DNA from: Paenibacillus ottowii
GTDB taxonomy: Bacteria > Bacillota > Bacilli > Paenibacillales > Paenibacillaceae
DNA: 64,000 nucleotides
Assembly: GCF_006874425.1 (NCBI RefSeq)
Contig: NZ_VIJZ01000003.1
Location: 1 to 64,000, forward strand
Reading direction: 5' to 3'
Every line of letters starts with the position of its first letter. Position 1 is the stretch's first letter. The notes under the pieces are model-generated. The model was not told where the DNA came from and ran no database searches. It saw only the letters and a program-made list of their open reading frames with translations. Positions 27,425 through 36,268 of this stretch are shown one piece after another. The position numbers and the translations under genes were made by a program.

Positions 27425-29881
27425 TTGTCGAATCCAGTATACGGGAAACAGGCCAAAACGTCGACCCGTGACGATAAAAGGCCGGCTATGTTTTGGGTGT
27501 TAATTGTTGGCATGATTCTGTTTTTAGCTTGGTCTCCCTTCCAGGCTGCACTTTTTAATGGGCAAATGCTCGATTTTGAAAAGCCTCTTTATTGGGCTGT
27601 CATCATCGCCTCGATTCTAATGATCCTGGCAATCGTATCTTATTATAAGAAATTCAAGCTGGAAGAGCAAAGGGATTGGCTGGCTGTGCTAGTATTACTG
27701 CTTCCCCTGACCTATGTGCTTTCACTGACTTCAGCAGCTTCGCATTACCTGGCCATGAATATGGTGGTGGTACAGTGCATATATGCTGCCCTGTTTATCA
27801 TCTCAATCTACCTACTACAAGATCGCTTAGGCAATAAGATTATTCACAACCTGATTATGACTATTGCCTATATCATCGTAGGCTTTGGCTTCATTAACTG
27901 GTTCGGACAGTGGGTGCTTGCCGGCAAGATGGTGGGCTGGTTTAGCCAATATGTGTATCAAAATCGCTATATCAATGCGGTTATGACAGATACAAATGGT
28001 CTCCGGCTGACATCAGTGTTTCAATATGCGAATACATATGCCGCCTTTCTAATGGCTTTCCTGTTCGCTGCCGTTTTCTGTCTGATGAAATCAAAACTGT
28101 GGTACGGCAAAGCTATTCACGGCTTCATGTTGGTGCCTATTCTGGTCTCGCTATTCCTGACTTTGTCACGGGGCGGTCTGGTTATGCTGCCTGTCGTATT
28201 CGTGCTGCTTTTACTTTTCCTTAAACCTGCACGCCAAATTATATGGATTTTGCATTGCGCCATTGCTGGTATAGCGTCAGTATCTATCTTGGCGCCAATT
28301 ACAAATATGGGATTACAACTTAATAAGACTTACAACGGTGGAGAAGCTGCCAAGGCTTGGGGGCTAATTATTGGTGTCTCCCTGGCTGTAGCTGTCGTAC
28401 TGTGGCTTGTTGAACATTATCTGGCACCAAAGCTGGAAAATGCCCTCAAAGGATGGAACTCACGGAAGTTGTCCAACTTGTGGTTGCCTGTCGGCTCCGT
28501 TGTGGTGATTGGCTTGCTGGCTTTTCTGTTAATTGGAACCAGTCTACGCAGCGTACTACCAGAGAATGTTCAAGTGCGGTTAGAAAATATCAATTTCCGC
28601 CAGCATAGTGTGCTGGAGCGGCTGGCATTCTATCAGGATGCCGCCAAATCGATTAAAGACCACCCTATCATAGGAACTGGCGGTGGTGGTTGGGCTACTT
28701 TATATGAAAAGTACCAGGATTATCCTTATACTAGCCGTCAGGCCCATAACTTTTTCATGCAGTATTTAGTTGAAGTGGGCATTCTCGGTTTTGTAATTTT
28801 CATGTCATTTATCTTATATATCTTCTATAAATATATTCGCAACTATATTAGACAAAATGATGAAGAACGGGATTCTCACTTCCTTTATCTCATTTTGGCA
28901 CTCTCGATCTTACTTCATAGCTTGCTAGACTTTAATCTGAGTTACGTATTCATGGGCATATTGGTATTTGTGAGTCTCGGTGGTATGGCCGCTGCTATGG
29001 ACAGCAAGCCGCTTAAACGTCTGTCTATGAGTGCTTCGGGATTCCGGGTCCTGTATAGTGCAGTCATTGGCATTCTAAGCATCGTGGTGCTTTTTGCAGG
29101 TCTCCGCTTCGTGCAATCAGCCAATGCTGCCACAAATGCTAAACAAATTATGGCGGTAAGCACATCATTTGAGGAAATTCAAAGTGCTATTAATAAAGAT
29201 CTGGAGCTTCGACCTACACATCCGGATTCGGTAATAAGATTGGCTGCACTGTACAAGAATGTGTATGATCAAACGAAAAAAGAGGAATTTTATAACGCTG
29301 CAATTGAGGTATTAAATACGGGTCTGAAAGCAGAACCTTATAATAAAACCATGCTAAACTCCAAAGTTAACCTTTTACAAGCAAAAGGTGAGAATGAGCA
29401 AGCCTTCAGCATTTTGGAAAATAACATTTCCAACTTTAACTGGGACAATGACTGGTACAATATGTTGATTGCCCAAGCTTACACTATTGGTAATAAGGCA
29501 CGTGAGCAAAAAAACACCGCCAAAGAACAGAAGTATTTCCAAACAGGTCTTGCTGCTTATCAGCAGGTTTTGGATAGGGTAGCCCATCTTAAGACGATTC
29601 CACCTGAAATTGAGTTGCCACGTACTTTTGAAGTAACTCCAGGTATTGCACTCAGTACTGGCAAAATTGAGTTCATGTCAGGCAAGCCTGCTGAGGCTGC
29701 AAGCATCCTCAAAAACGGCCTGAAGGACGACCTGAGCGATGCTACAAATCGTGAGGTTGCTCGCTATTACGTTGCTGCCCTTCAAAAACAGGGCCAAAAT
29801 GACGAAGCTTTATATAAGAAGCTGATTCAGGCTGATCCGAAGGAGAAGGAGCAGATTGAACAGTTGAAATCGGGGAAATAG
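27425..29881 (+). CDS. O-antigen ligase/polymerase-like membrane protein with TPR tail
   Basis: An 818-aa protein. Residues about 20-570 hold a dozen or more membrane helices and a Wzy_C/O-antigen-ligase domain (LTLSRGGLVML and the periplasmic-type loop GTGGGGWATLYEKYQDYPYTSRQAHNFFMQYLVEVG, whose RQAHN-type His is characteristic). Residues 590-818 are TPR-like (HPDSVIRLAALYKNVYDQ). Start: TTG at 27425, 10 nt after AAGGAG. Proteins of this shape attach finished glycans to lipid or protein; in Paenibacillus S-layer glycosylation a similar enzyme transfers glycan to S-layer protein. That role is a suggestion based on the neighbouring exporter. Confidence 0.75.
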   Translation: MSNPVYGKQAKTSTRDDKRPAMFWVLIVGMILFLAWSPFQAALFNGQMLDFEKPLYWAVIIASILMILAIVSYYKKFKLEEQRDWLAVLVLLLPLTYVLSLTSAASHYLAMNMVVVQCIYAALFIISIYLLQDRLGNKIIHNLIMTIAYIIVGFGFINWFGQWVLAGKMVGWFSQYVYQNRYINAVMTDTNGLRLTSVFQYANTYAAFLMAFLFAAVFCLMKSKLWYGKAIHGFMLVPILVSLFLTLSRGGLVMLPVVFVLLLLFLKPARQIIWILHCAIAGIASVSILAPITNMGLQLNKTYNGGEAAKAWGLIIGVSLAVAVVLWLVEHYLAPKLENALKGWNSRKLSNLWLPVGSVVVIGLLAFLLIGTSLRSVLPENVQVRLENINFRQHSVLERLAFYQDAAKSIKDHPIIGTGGGGWATLYEKYQDYPYTSRQAHNFFMQYLVEVGILGFVIFMSFILYIFYKYIRNYIRQNDEERDSHFLYLILALSILLHSLLDFNLSYVFMGILVFVSLGGMAAAMDSKPLKRLSMSASGFRVLYSAVIGILSIVVLFAGLRFVQSANAATNAKQIMAVSTSFEEIQSAINKDLELRPTHPDSVIRLAALYKNVYDQTKKEEFYNAAIEVLNTGLKAEPYNKTMLNSKVNLLQAKGENEQAFSILENNISNFNWDNDWYNMLIAQAYTIGNKAREQKNTAKEQKYFQTGLAAYQQVLDRVAHLKTIPPEIELPRTFEVTPGIALSTGKIEFMSGKPAEAASILKNGLKDDLSDATNREVARYYVAALQKQGQNDEALYKKLIQADPKEKEQIEQLKSGK

Positions 29882-29886
29882 TTAAG

Positions 29887-29935
29887 AAAAAAGAGACTGT
29901 CAGATGGTTTTACATCACCTGACAGTCTCTTTTTT
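29887..29935. terminator. Bidirectional terminator
   Basis: AAAAAAGAGACTGTCAG and its complement form a 17-bp stem ending in a run of T on each strand. It lies between the convergent ligase-like gene and galU. Confidence 0.92.
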
Positions 29936-29970
29936 ATATTGAGAAGGCAAAGTTTGGTTTAGTGGGATGT

Positions 29971-30852
29971 TTATTTTTGTTCGTCAATCTCTTGAATAAC
30001 CTGTCTCATATAAGCTAATACTTCATCCTTAATCTCGTTATGCTGTAGAGCATAATGAATGGTCGTTTCAATGAATCCCAGCTTCTCGCCAACGTCATGG
30101 CGATTACCATCAAATTCGTAGGCTAGGATCGGACTCTTTTCTCCCAGTTTGGACAATGCATCCGTTAACTGAATCTCCCCGCCTACTCCTGCAGATTGCT
30201 GACCTAGGATATCGAAAATATCGGGTGTCAAGATATAGCGTCCCATGATCGCCAAATTGGATTTAGCCTCTTCCTTCTTTGGCTTTTCCACTAATCGTTC
30301 CGCCTCAGAGATTTTGGAAGTAAGTGCATGACCTTCAACAATTCCGTAACGATGCACCTCGTTCCAATCGACTTGTTTTACACCTACAACAGAACGCTGA
30401 TATTCATCAAACACGTCAATCATCTGTTTGAGACATGGGTTCTCAGACTCTACGATGTCATCACCCAAAAGGACAGCAAAGGGTTCGTCACCGATAAACT
30501 TACGTGCACACCAGATGGCATGCCCGAGCCCTTTAGGCTCCTTTTGACGAATATAGTGGATATCTGCCATCTCTGATGGTTTGCGCACTTCATTAAGCAG
30601 GTTCCATTTTTCCTTCGAGGTCAAATTATGCTCCAGCTCGAAAGAGTAATCAAAGTGATCCTCAATCGCTCTTTTACCTTTACCAGTAACGATAATGATA
30701 TCCTCTATACCAGATGCAACAGCTTCTTCAATGATATATTGAATTGTTGGTTTGTCTACAATGGGAAGCATTTCTTTGGGCATCGCTTTCGTCGCAGGAA
30801 GGAACCGAGTCCCTAATCCCGCAGCAGGAATAATGGCTTTACGGATTTTCAT
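29971..30852 (-). CDS. galU: UTP-glucose-1-phosphate uridylyltransferase GalU/GtaB
   Basis: Makes UDP-glucose, the donor for glucosyl-lipids, teichoic acid glucosylation and exopolysaccharide. The 293-aa sequence has [35 protein letters not shown] (nucleotide loop and catalytic Lys), LLGDDIV and LVEKP, the standard family pattern. AAAAGGAG precedes the ATG. It stands alone, divergent from the GtrB-like gene with 187 bp between. It may feed the sugar-phosphate transferase and the GtrB/GtrA pair as well as general metabolism. Confidence 0.95.
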   Translation of the reverse strand: MKIRKAIIPAAGLGTRFLPATKAMPKEMLPIVDKPTIQYIIEEAVASGIEDIIIVTGKGKRAIEDHFDYSFELEHNLTSKEKWNLLNEVRKPSEMADIHYIRQKEPKGLGHAIWCARKFIGDEPFAVLLGDDIVESENPCLKQMIDVFDEYQRSVVGVKQVDWNEVHRYGIVEGHALTSKISEAERLVEKPKKEEAKSNLAIMGRYILTPDIFDILGQQSAGVGGEIQLTDALSKLGEKSPILAYEFDGNRHDVGEKLGFIETTIHYALQHNEIKDEVLAYMRQVIQEIDEQK

Positions 30853-31039
30853 AGGTAAAACTCCTTTTCGACAAATCTTACTAAATTATTCAATAGTTTG
30901 AGTAACGTTTGGAAATTGCTAATAGTTTATTATAGCACTTAGTCATTGCATTGTTATATAATTTAAGTAAATCATATTATAGACTAAAAAAGATAGAAAT
31001 ATGAGTGCCAGATAAGCCAAAATTTGAGGAGAGAGTTAT

Positions 31040-32071
31040 TTGGATTCAATAATCAGTAACCCTGTTTTAACGTTAGTTATTCCCTGTTATAACGAAGAAG
31101 AAGTACTGCCTGAAACCATAAGCAGACTTACCGCCATTCTTGAGGAGTTGACAGAGAGTCAGCTCATTTCTAAACATAGTAAAATGTTGTTTGTTGATGA
31201 TGGCAGCCGTGATCAAACATGGGACATCATAGCATCATATAATCTAAAAAACCCTTTTGTCAGTGGTCTTAAATTGGCAAAGAATGCGGGTCACCAAAAC
31301 GCTCTATTATCCGGGTTAATGGAAGCTAAAAAAAACTCAGATTGTGTGATATCCGTCGACGCTGACCTGCAGGATGATCTCAATGCCATTCGAGAATTCA
31401 TAATAAAATTCAATGAAGGTAATGACATCGTGTACGGGGTGCGAAAAAGTAGAACTACCGATACATTTTTCAAGCGTTCAACAGCCCAAGGCTTTTATCG
31501 TCTGATGAGTAAAATGGGTGTTAATATCGTATATAATCATGCAGATTACCGTTTAATGAGCAAAAGAGTTCTACAAGAATTAAGCAACTTTAAAGAGGTA
31601 AATCTCTTTTTACGCGGTCTAGTTCCATTAATAGGTTATAAATCTACTGAGGTGTATTACGATCGACACGAACGCTTTGCAGGTGAGTCCAAATATCCTT
31701 TAAAGAAAATGCTCGCTTTTGCTTTTGACGGAATCACCTCGTTTAGCGTAACCCCGATACGGCTTATTTCGGCCGTGGGTTTTGGAATGTTTGGCATAAG
31801 CTTATTAATAGCTGCCTATACCCTAATTAGCAAGTTTCTTGGCACCACCGTTTGGGGTTGGTCATCTTTAATGTTGTCCATTTGGTTTATAGGGGGTCTA
31901 CAGCTCGTTGCACTCGGACTCATTGGCGAGTACATCGGTAAAATATATAAAGAAGTAAAACAAAGACCCAAATATATTATTGAAACTATATTAGAGTCCC
32001 AGAGCACCTTAGACACTGAAAACACAAAAAAAGTGAATAATAGTGAAAGGGAAGCTGTGGCGGTCCAATAA
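31040..32071 (+). CDS. GtrB-like family 2 glycosyltransferase
   Basis: A 343-aa dolichol-phosphate-mannose-synthase-like GT2. The N-terminal domain has LVIPCYNEEEVLPETI, FVDDGSRD, SVDADLQD (metal site) and RYxxH-type segment YYDRHERFAGESKYPLKK. Two C-terminal membrane helices (about residues 236-258 and 270-300) anchor it. Such enzymes load a sugar, often glucose, onto undecaprenyl phosphate. The start is TTG after GAGGAGAG. It overlaps the GtrA-like gene by 29 nt, so the two are coupled. The third partner of such systems, a GT-C transferase, is not adjacent; the protein at 13446 is a candidate. Confidence 0.85.
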   Translation: MDSIISNPVLTLVIPCYNEEEVLPETISRLTAILEELTESQLISKHSKMLFVDDGSRDQTWDIIASYNLKNPFVSGLKLAKNAGHQNALLSGLMEAKKNSDCVISVDADLQDDLNAIREFIIKFNEGNDIVYGVRKSRTTDTFFKRSTAQGFYRLMSKMGVNIVYNHADYRLMSKRVLQELSNFKEVNLFLRGLVPLIGYKSTEVYYDRHERFAGESKYPLKKMLAFAFDGITSFSVTPIRLISAVGFGMFGISLLIAAYTLISKFLGTTVWGWSSLMLSIWFIGGLQLVALGLIGEYIGKIYKEVKQRPKYIIETILESQSTLDTENTKKVNNSEREAVAVQ

Positions 32072-32522
32072 CAGATGCGAACAGGTGACTAATTTGACTT
32101 TATTTCAGAATAGTTTTTTCCGTTTTCTTGTCGTAGGTGTTCTAAATACAATATGCGGCATGTCCGTCATGTTCTTGCTCTTTAATATTTTAGGGACTAA
32201 CTACTGGTTATCGACCTTTATTGGTAATTCTGTAGGCGCCACTGTAAGCTATTTCTTAAATAAGAGATTTACTTTCAAAAATGATGCAAGCCATGGACAG
32301 ACCATTTGGAAGTTCATCTCTATTATATTAATATGCTATATACTGTCGTATTGTCTGAGCTATCTAATCAGTCACTTCTTGATCTCAAGTTTGAGTATTA
32401 AGAACAATGAGGTTCTAGGCAATGTGTCCATTTTAATCGGGAATGTTTTTTATACTTTAATTAATTATGTCGGACAAAAGTTCATTGTTTTTTCCAAAAA
32501 AACAAGAGCCCAAAAAATATAA
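32043..32522 (+). CDS. GtrA family membrane protein
   Basis: A protein of up to 159 aa with four membrane helices and the GtrA pattern FFRFLVVGVLNT near the start and SYFLNKRFTFK in the middle. GtrA proteins are thought to help flip undecaprenyl-phosphate sugars across the membrane. The 5' end overlaps the GtrB-like gene. Start is uncertain: GTG at 32043 gives the longest form, but TTG at 32094, 5 nt after AGGTGA, fits the family length (about 142 aa) and has the better ribosome site. It is followed by a strong terminator. Confidence 0.85.
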   Translation: MKGKLWRSNNRCEQVTNLTLFQNSFFRFLVVGVLNTICGMSVMFLLFNILGTNYWLSTFIGNSVGATVSYFLNKRFTFKNDASHGQTIWKFISIILICYILSYCLSYLISHFLISSLSIKNNEVLGNVSILIGNVFYTLINYVGQKFIVFSKKTRAQKI

Positions 32523-32561
32523 CAATAGAGGTTCCATCATCATTTAAATAAACTAATAGAT

Positions 32562-32601
32562 AAAAAAGGGTATGTGCTGTCAAAGCACATACCCTTTTTT
32601 T
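32562..32601. terminator. Bidirectional terminator
   Basis: GGGTATGTGCT and AGCACATACCC form an 11-bp stem flanked by A and T runs, between the convergent GtrA and U32 genes. Confidence 0.93.
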
Positions 32602-32622
32602 GCTTTTTCTATAGCATCTTTG

Positions 32623-35133
32623 TTACTTCACCAGTTGCCCACGTGTAACCCCTAACTGATTCGTCGCTTTCAGCGTCTTCCATACTTGTGTTCCGCTAAT
32701 TTCTCCGCGCAAGGCACGGTTGTAGAGATCAATAACCTCATGAACTTGCTCTGGTGTCTCCTCCAAAAATTCCACTCGGTAACGGGACACGCCTAATTCC
32801 AGAAAGTTAGACAGGTATTCCGCGCCTGATTGCTCAATCGCGTTGTACACTGTATTACGGCATCCTTCGTCCACGCGAACTGGGTGAGACATCCCAATAC
32901 GATCACGCAGGGATGCGCGATGATCCTCACACGGACGACCACAGTTGGTGTAGTCTGTGCCTTCACTCATAAAGGTACAATACACGCAGTGTTCGGTATG
33001 GAACATCGGCAAATGCTGCTGGATAACGATCTCAAGCTTGTCGGTACGTGTACGTCTCAGCATATCGACCATCTGCTGGATGTTCAGATCATATGACGGT
33101 GTCACCAGGTCACAGCCGGAATCCAGGAACAGATCAGCCGCTTTATGATTAGCTATATTCAGCGAGAAGTCGCCAATCAATTGCGGATGATGTGCATCCG
33201 GATTCTCCAAGCGATGACGCATGTAAAAATACAATGCTCCTGGATTGCGTACCAGCACAGCGTCCGGTTGCAGGCGCAGGATATTGTTGTGATATCCGTT
33301 TTCGCCTGGCATGTGAATACGCGGAGTCACCAGCGCAATTCGGCGCCCAGCGCCGTGCACGGCCTCTACAGCTGCCGGGAATTGCTTGATGAACTCGAAG
33401 TCGGCGTAGATGAACTCCACGCCGGCCTCAAGCGCAGCCTCCACCTGAGGGAGGCTGCGGCACAGCGCGGTCAGCTCTGCCTGACCGTGCGCCACAGACG
33501 ATGCTGGAGCTGATGCATCGCCATACACCTCTACCGCCCGCTTCGTGTATACGGGCGGTTTGGGGCGCTCGCCTGCGAGCAGTTCCACCGCCTGACGGCG
33601 GATACTGTTCAGCTCGCGCATCGGCACGATGACGTCCCCATGCAGATGGACCTCCAGCTTCTCCAGCTGGAACACCGTTCCGCCCAGTCGACCGAATTGC
33701 TCTTCGAGCAGTTCGTGCGTCATCGGACGCTTCTGGGCGATTTCAAGTTCCAGCTCGGAGTCCACACGGACCGTTGTGCCCTTCTGCACGTCGGTCCACC
33801 ATGTTGACAGCGGCTGTCCCGGCGAGCCGCTGACCCGCACATATACCGGGAAGACACGGTACGGCTTTTCGGTTTCGTACGACTGGCGCAGACGCTTGTC
33901 CAGCGCCGGGTCGTTGGTCTTCCAAACACGGTCGCCTACGTGCACACGGCGCAGATCCACATCGTTGCGTCCTGCAACGATGTCAACGATCCAGCCTTCT
34001 CCGGCTTCGCCTTCAATCTTCACGCCTTTGCGGCGGATATCGTATACGCGTCCGCCTTCTTCTTTTTGCGTAGGATCTCCGGCATCGAATACAATACCAT
34101 CGCCACGCTTGAGCGGAGCGTCGATCCGGCACACTACGCCATCACGAAGGATTTGTTCCACTCGGCCCAAATACACACCCCGGCTTTTCGGGAACGTACC
34201 GTCCACCAGCTTTTTGTTATTCGTCCCTTCCAGAAAACCGTGCGTAAAGCCGCGTGAAAAGCTCTGCTGCAGCTCACGGATATCTTCTTTGCTCGTCTTG
34301 GACGTATCGCCGTCAAAATACTTGTCGATGGCCTTGCGATATTTGCTGACCACATTGGCTACATATTCAGGTGTTTTCAGTCGTCCTTCGATTTTAAAGG
34401 AAACTACACCTGCATCGATCAGTTCTGGCATCAAATCAATGGCTGCCAAATCCTTGGGGGATAGCAGGTATGTCACATCGGCCATCGGCTTTTGCTCTCC
34501 ATCCACCATCAGATCGTAAGGCAAACGGCATGCCTGCGCACACTCGCCACGGTTTGCAGAGCGTCCACCCCACATTTCTGAAGTCAGGCATTGGCCTGAA
34601 TAAGATACGCACAACGCTCCATGCACGAATACTTCCATCGGAAGTCTCGCTTGATCCCCGATTTTTTGAATCTGTTTTAGATTATTTTCACGACCTAGCA
34701 CAACCCGCTCCATGTTGTACGGCTTCGTGAATTCTACAGCCTCCGGCGAGGTGATCGTCATTTGGGTAGAGCCATGGATCGGGAAATCCGGGGAAATGTC
34801 GCGGATCATTTTCACCAAGCCCATATCCTGAACAATGAGGGCATCAACTCCAGCATCTATGCAGGCATCGACCAGTTCTTTAGCGTCCTCCAGCTCGTTT
34901 TCAAATACCAGTATATTGAATGTCAAAAAACCCTTAACTCCGTAGCTATGCAAAAAGGCCATTATTTCGGGCAGCTCATCCATGCGAAAATTATTCGCCC
35001 GTGCTCGTGCGTTGAACTTTTCCACCCCAAAAAAGATCGCATCGGCTCCGTTCGCTACCGCCGCACGCATACAATCCCAGTCACCTGCTGGTGCCAGAAG
35101 CTCGACATCTTCTCTTCGTACTGCTGATTTCAT
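32623..35133 (-). CDS. U32 family protein, RlhA-like (23S rRNA C2501 hydroxylation)
   Basis: An 836-aa member of the U32 peptidase/collagenase-like family. The N-terminal half has ELLAPAGDWDCMRAAVANGADAIFFG and the iron-sulfur-type cysteine region CVSYSGQC...GGRSANRGECAQACRLPY typical of U32 RNA hydroxylases. A DUF3656-like middle domain follows, which marks the RlhA branch; RlhA in E. coli hydroxylates 23S C2501. A further C-terminal part (from about residue 560) repeats a U32-like barrel and ends with another Cys cluster (HCVYCTFM, NCGRPCED). GGGAGGG precedes the ATG. The name peptidase is historical, and the RNA target here is inferred. Confidence 0.8.
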   Translation of the reverse strand: MKSAVRREDVELLAPAGDWDCMRAAVANGADAIFFGVEKFNARARANNFRMDELPEIMAFLHSYGVKGFLTFNILVFENELEDAKELVDACIDAGVDALIVQDMGLVKMIRDISPDFPIHGSTQMTITSPEAVEFTKPYNMERVVLGRENNLKQIQKIGDQARLPMEVFVHGALCVSYSGQCLTSEMWGGRSANRGECAQACRLPYDLMVDGEQKPMADVTYLLSPKDLAAIDLMPELIDAGVVSFKIEGRLKTPEYVANVVSKYRKAIDKYFDGDTSKTSKEDIRELQQSFSRGFTHGFLEGTNNKKLVDGTFPKSRGVYLGRVEQILRDGVVCRIDAPLKRGDGIVFDAGDPTQKEEGGRVYDIRRKGVKIEGEAGEGWIVDIVAGRNDVDLRRVHVGDRVWKTNDPALDKRLRQSYETEKPYRVFPVYVRVSGSPGQPLSTWWTDVQKGTTVRVDSELELEIAQKRPMTHELLEEQFGRLGGTVFQLEKLEVHLHGDVIVPMRELNSIRRQAVELLAGERPKPPVYTKRAVEVYGDASAPASSVAHGQAELTALCRSLPQVEAALEAGVEFIYADFEFIKQFPAAVEAVHGAGRRIALVTPRIHMPGENGYHNNILRLQPDAVLVRNPGALYFYMRHRLENPDAHHPQLIGDFSLNIANHKAADLFLDSGCDLVTPSYDLNIQQMVDMLRRTRTDKLEIVIQQHLPMFHTEHCVYCTFMSEGTDYTNCGRPCEDHRASLRDRIGMSHPVRVDEGCRNTVYNAIEQSGAEYLSNFLELGVSRYRVEFLEETPEQVHEVIDLYNRALRGEISGTQVWKTLKATNQLGVTRGQLVK

Positions 35134-35510
35134 TATTGCCCTCCCTATATGCTGAAAACGAATGATCCCTCATTGGACCATCGTTGTTTTCAGGGCAGCT
35201 ATGCTGCTTAATTGGTCATCTCATGAATGCTCCATCCACTCATTCCAAAGCGGGTTATGCTCAGTCAGGGGAATGGAACTCTACTAAGAATCTTATTTTT
35301 AAAACCTATCTGTCTCTATCATCTTGTCCGATCAATCACACGCTGATCCATCGGTCCCTTGCATAAATCGCATCCAACTCAAAAAATCCGCATCACAAAC
35401 ATCTGCGGCAGAAATTATTCTTATCTTGTAACTAATCTAGTGTACCAGACTGCGCCCCAAGCTTCTACACTTTCCAAGCGATTCCTTTAAAAATATAATA
35501 CTAAAAATAC
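35134..35510 (-). other. Leader/intergenic region with hairpin
   Basis: No gene is seen in these 377 bases. Directly upstream of the U32 ribosome site a hairpin can form (35152-35193, stem CTGAAAAC/GTTTTCAG with further pairing inside). It could affect translation of the U32 gene. There is no T-box or other known riboswitch signature. Confidence 0.4.
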
Positions 35511-35550
35511 AAAAACACCTCCAATCCCGATCAACGGTGCTTTGGAGGTG
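35511..35550 (-). terminator. Terminator of the acetyltransferase gene
   Basis: On the minus strand GCACCTCCAA...TTGGAGGTG is followed by TTTTTG, 18 nt after the acetyltransferase stop. Confidence 0.85.
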
Positions 35551-35567
35551 CATTCTTCCATCATTAA

Positions 35568-36029
35568 CTAGGCAAATCTATACTTCGCAAGCATTTCTCC
35601 CCAGGGTGATATTCCTTCTTCCCTGAAACCTGCTTTTTCATATAGCTTTCTAGCTAATTCATTATCTGGTTTATATCCAATCATGATTATATCAGTCCGA
35701 TCACTGGCTTTCCTTATTTCGTCGATCACCAGCAATATTGCATTATAACCATGACCACGGCCTTGAAATCTTTCGTCAATCATAAATCGGTAAACCCAGT
35801 AATTCCCGTCATCCGGATCTTTACCAAACATCGTAAAACCAATCAGTACGTCGTCATTATAAATCGCTTTAGATACAAACCCATCTAAAAACTGACATTC
35901 GGCAATTGAGTAAAGGTTAGATACCATAAATCTTTGTTGTTCAGGACTCGGTTCAAGTTCAGCACATTCTTCCCAATTCCTTTTATCGACTGCCTTTAGC
36001 GTAATTATGTTCGGATTCCTCCTATACAT
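35568..36029 (-). CDS. GNAT acetyltransferase, BltD-like (diamine/spermidine type)
   Basis: A GNAT-fold N-acetyltransferase: VYRFMIDERFQGRGHGYNAI holds the acetyl-CoA loop (RGHG) and NELARKLYEKAGF the closing helix. The N-terminal pattern ITLKAVDKRNWEEC...FMVSNLYSIAEC resembles BltD/PaiA polyamine acetyltransferases. Start is unusual: the only upstream ATG (36029) has no ribosome site, whereas AGGAGG (36018-36023) lies inside that reading, 9 nt before an ATA codon (36006-36008) exactly where relatives have Met before ITLK. Real translation may therefore begin at ATA, giving 146 aa. A large imperfect palindrome lies upstream. Confidence 0.8.
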   Translation of the reverse strand: MYRRNPNIITLKAVDKRNWEECAELEPSPEQQRFMVSNLYSIAECQFLDGFVSKAIYNDDVLIGFTMFGKDPDDGNYWVYRFMIDERFQGRGHGYNAILLVIDEIRKASDRTDIIMIGYKPDNELARKLYEKAGFREEGISPWGEMLAKYRFA

Positions 36030-36070
36030 TTAGTCGGACATCTTCGCTCTTCCCAGCTTACTTCACTCTT

Positions 36071-36258
36071 TAAAAGATTAGTGGTATTTCGGTCGTTAGC
36101 GAAGCGAGCCATTTGAATCCGAAGAAGCGCCAGCGTTCGCCTTTGACCCGGGATTCTTACTATTAAATCCTTATATAATCCAAGAATCCCGGGTCAACAG
36201 CGATCGTAGGATCAAATGGCACGCGTAGCGTCTTCCCACATAACTCACTAATCTTTTA
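36071..36258. repeat. Large imperfect palindrome (possible MITE or intergenic repeat)
   Basis: About 188 bp with nested inverted repeats in matching order: TAAAAGATTAGTG at both outer ends (36071-36083 and 36246-36258), GCCATTTGA/TCAAATGGC (36108-36116 and 36212-36220) and a perfect 16-bp TTGACCCGGGATTCTT pair (36143-36158 and 36182-36197). The centre is A/T-rich. Intervening parts pair only partly. No coding potential is seen. It looks like a MITE or repeated intergenic hairpin; a search for other copies in the genome is needed to tell. Confidence 0.7.
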
Positions 36259-36268
36259 CCCACACCCT

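Noticed and set aside
33629..34519. 296-codon open frame opposite the U32 gene
   Set aside because: Ser/Thr/Arg-rich, no domain; it is a shadow of the G/C-rich part of a well-supported gene on the other strand.
35134..35400. T-box or riboswitch before the U32 gene
   Set aside because: A hairpin is present, but no T-box sequence, specifier layout or other known riboswitch core could be found.
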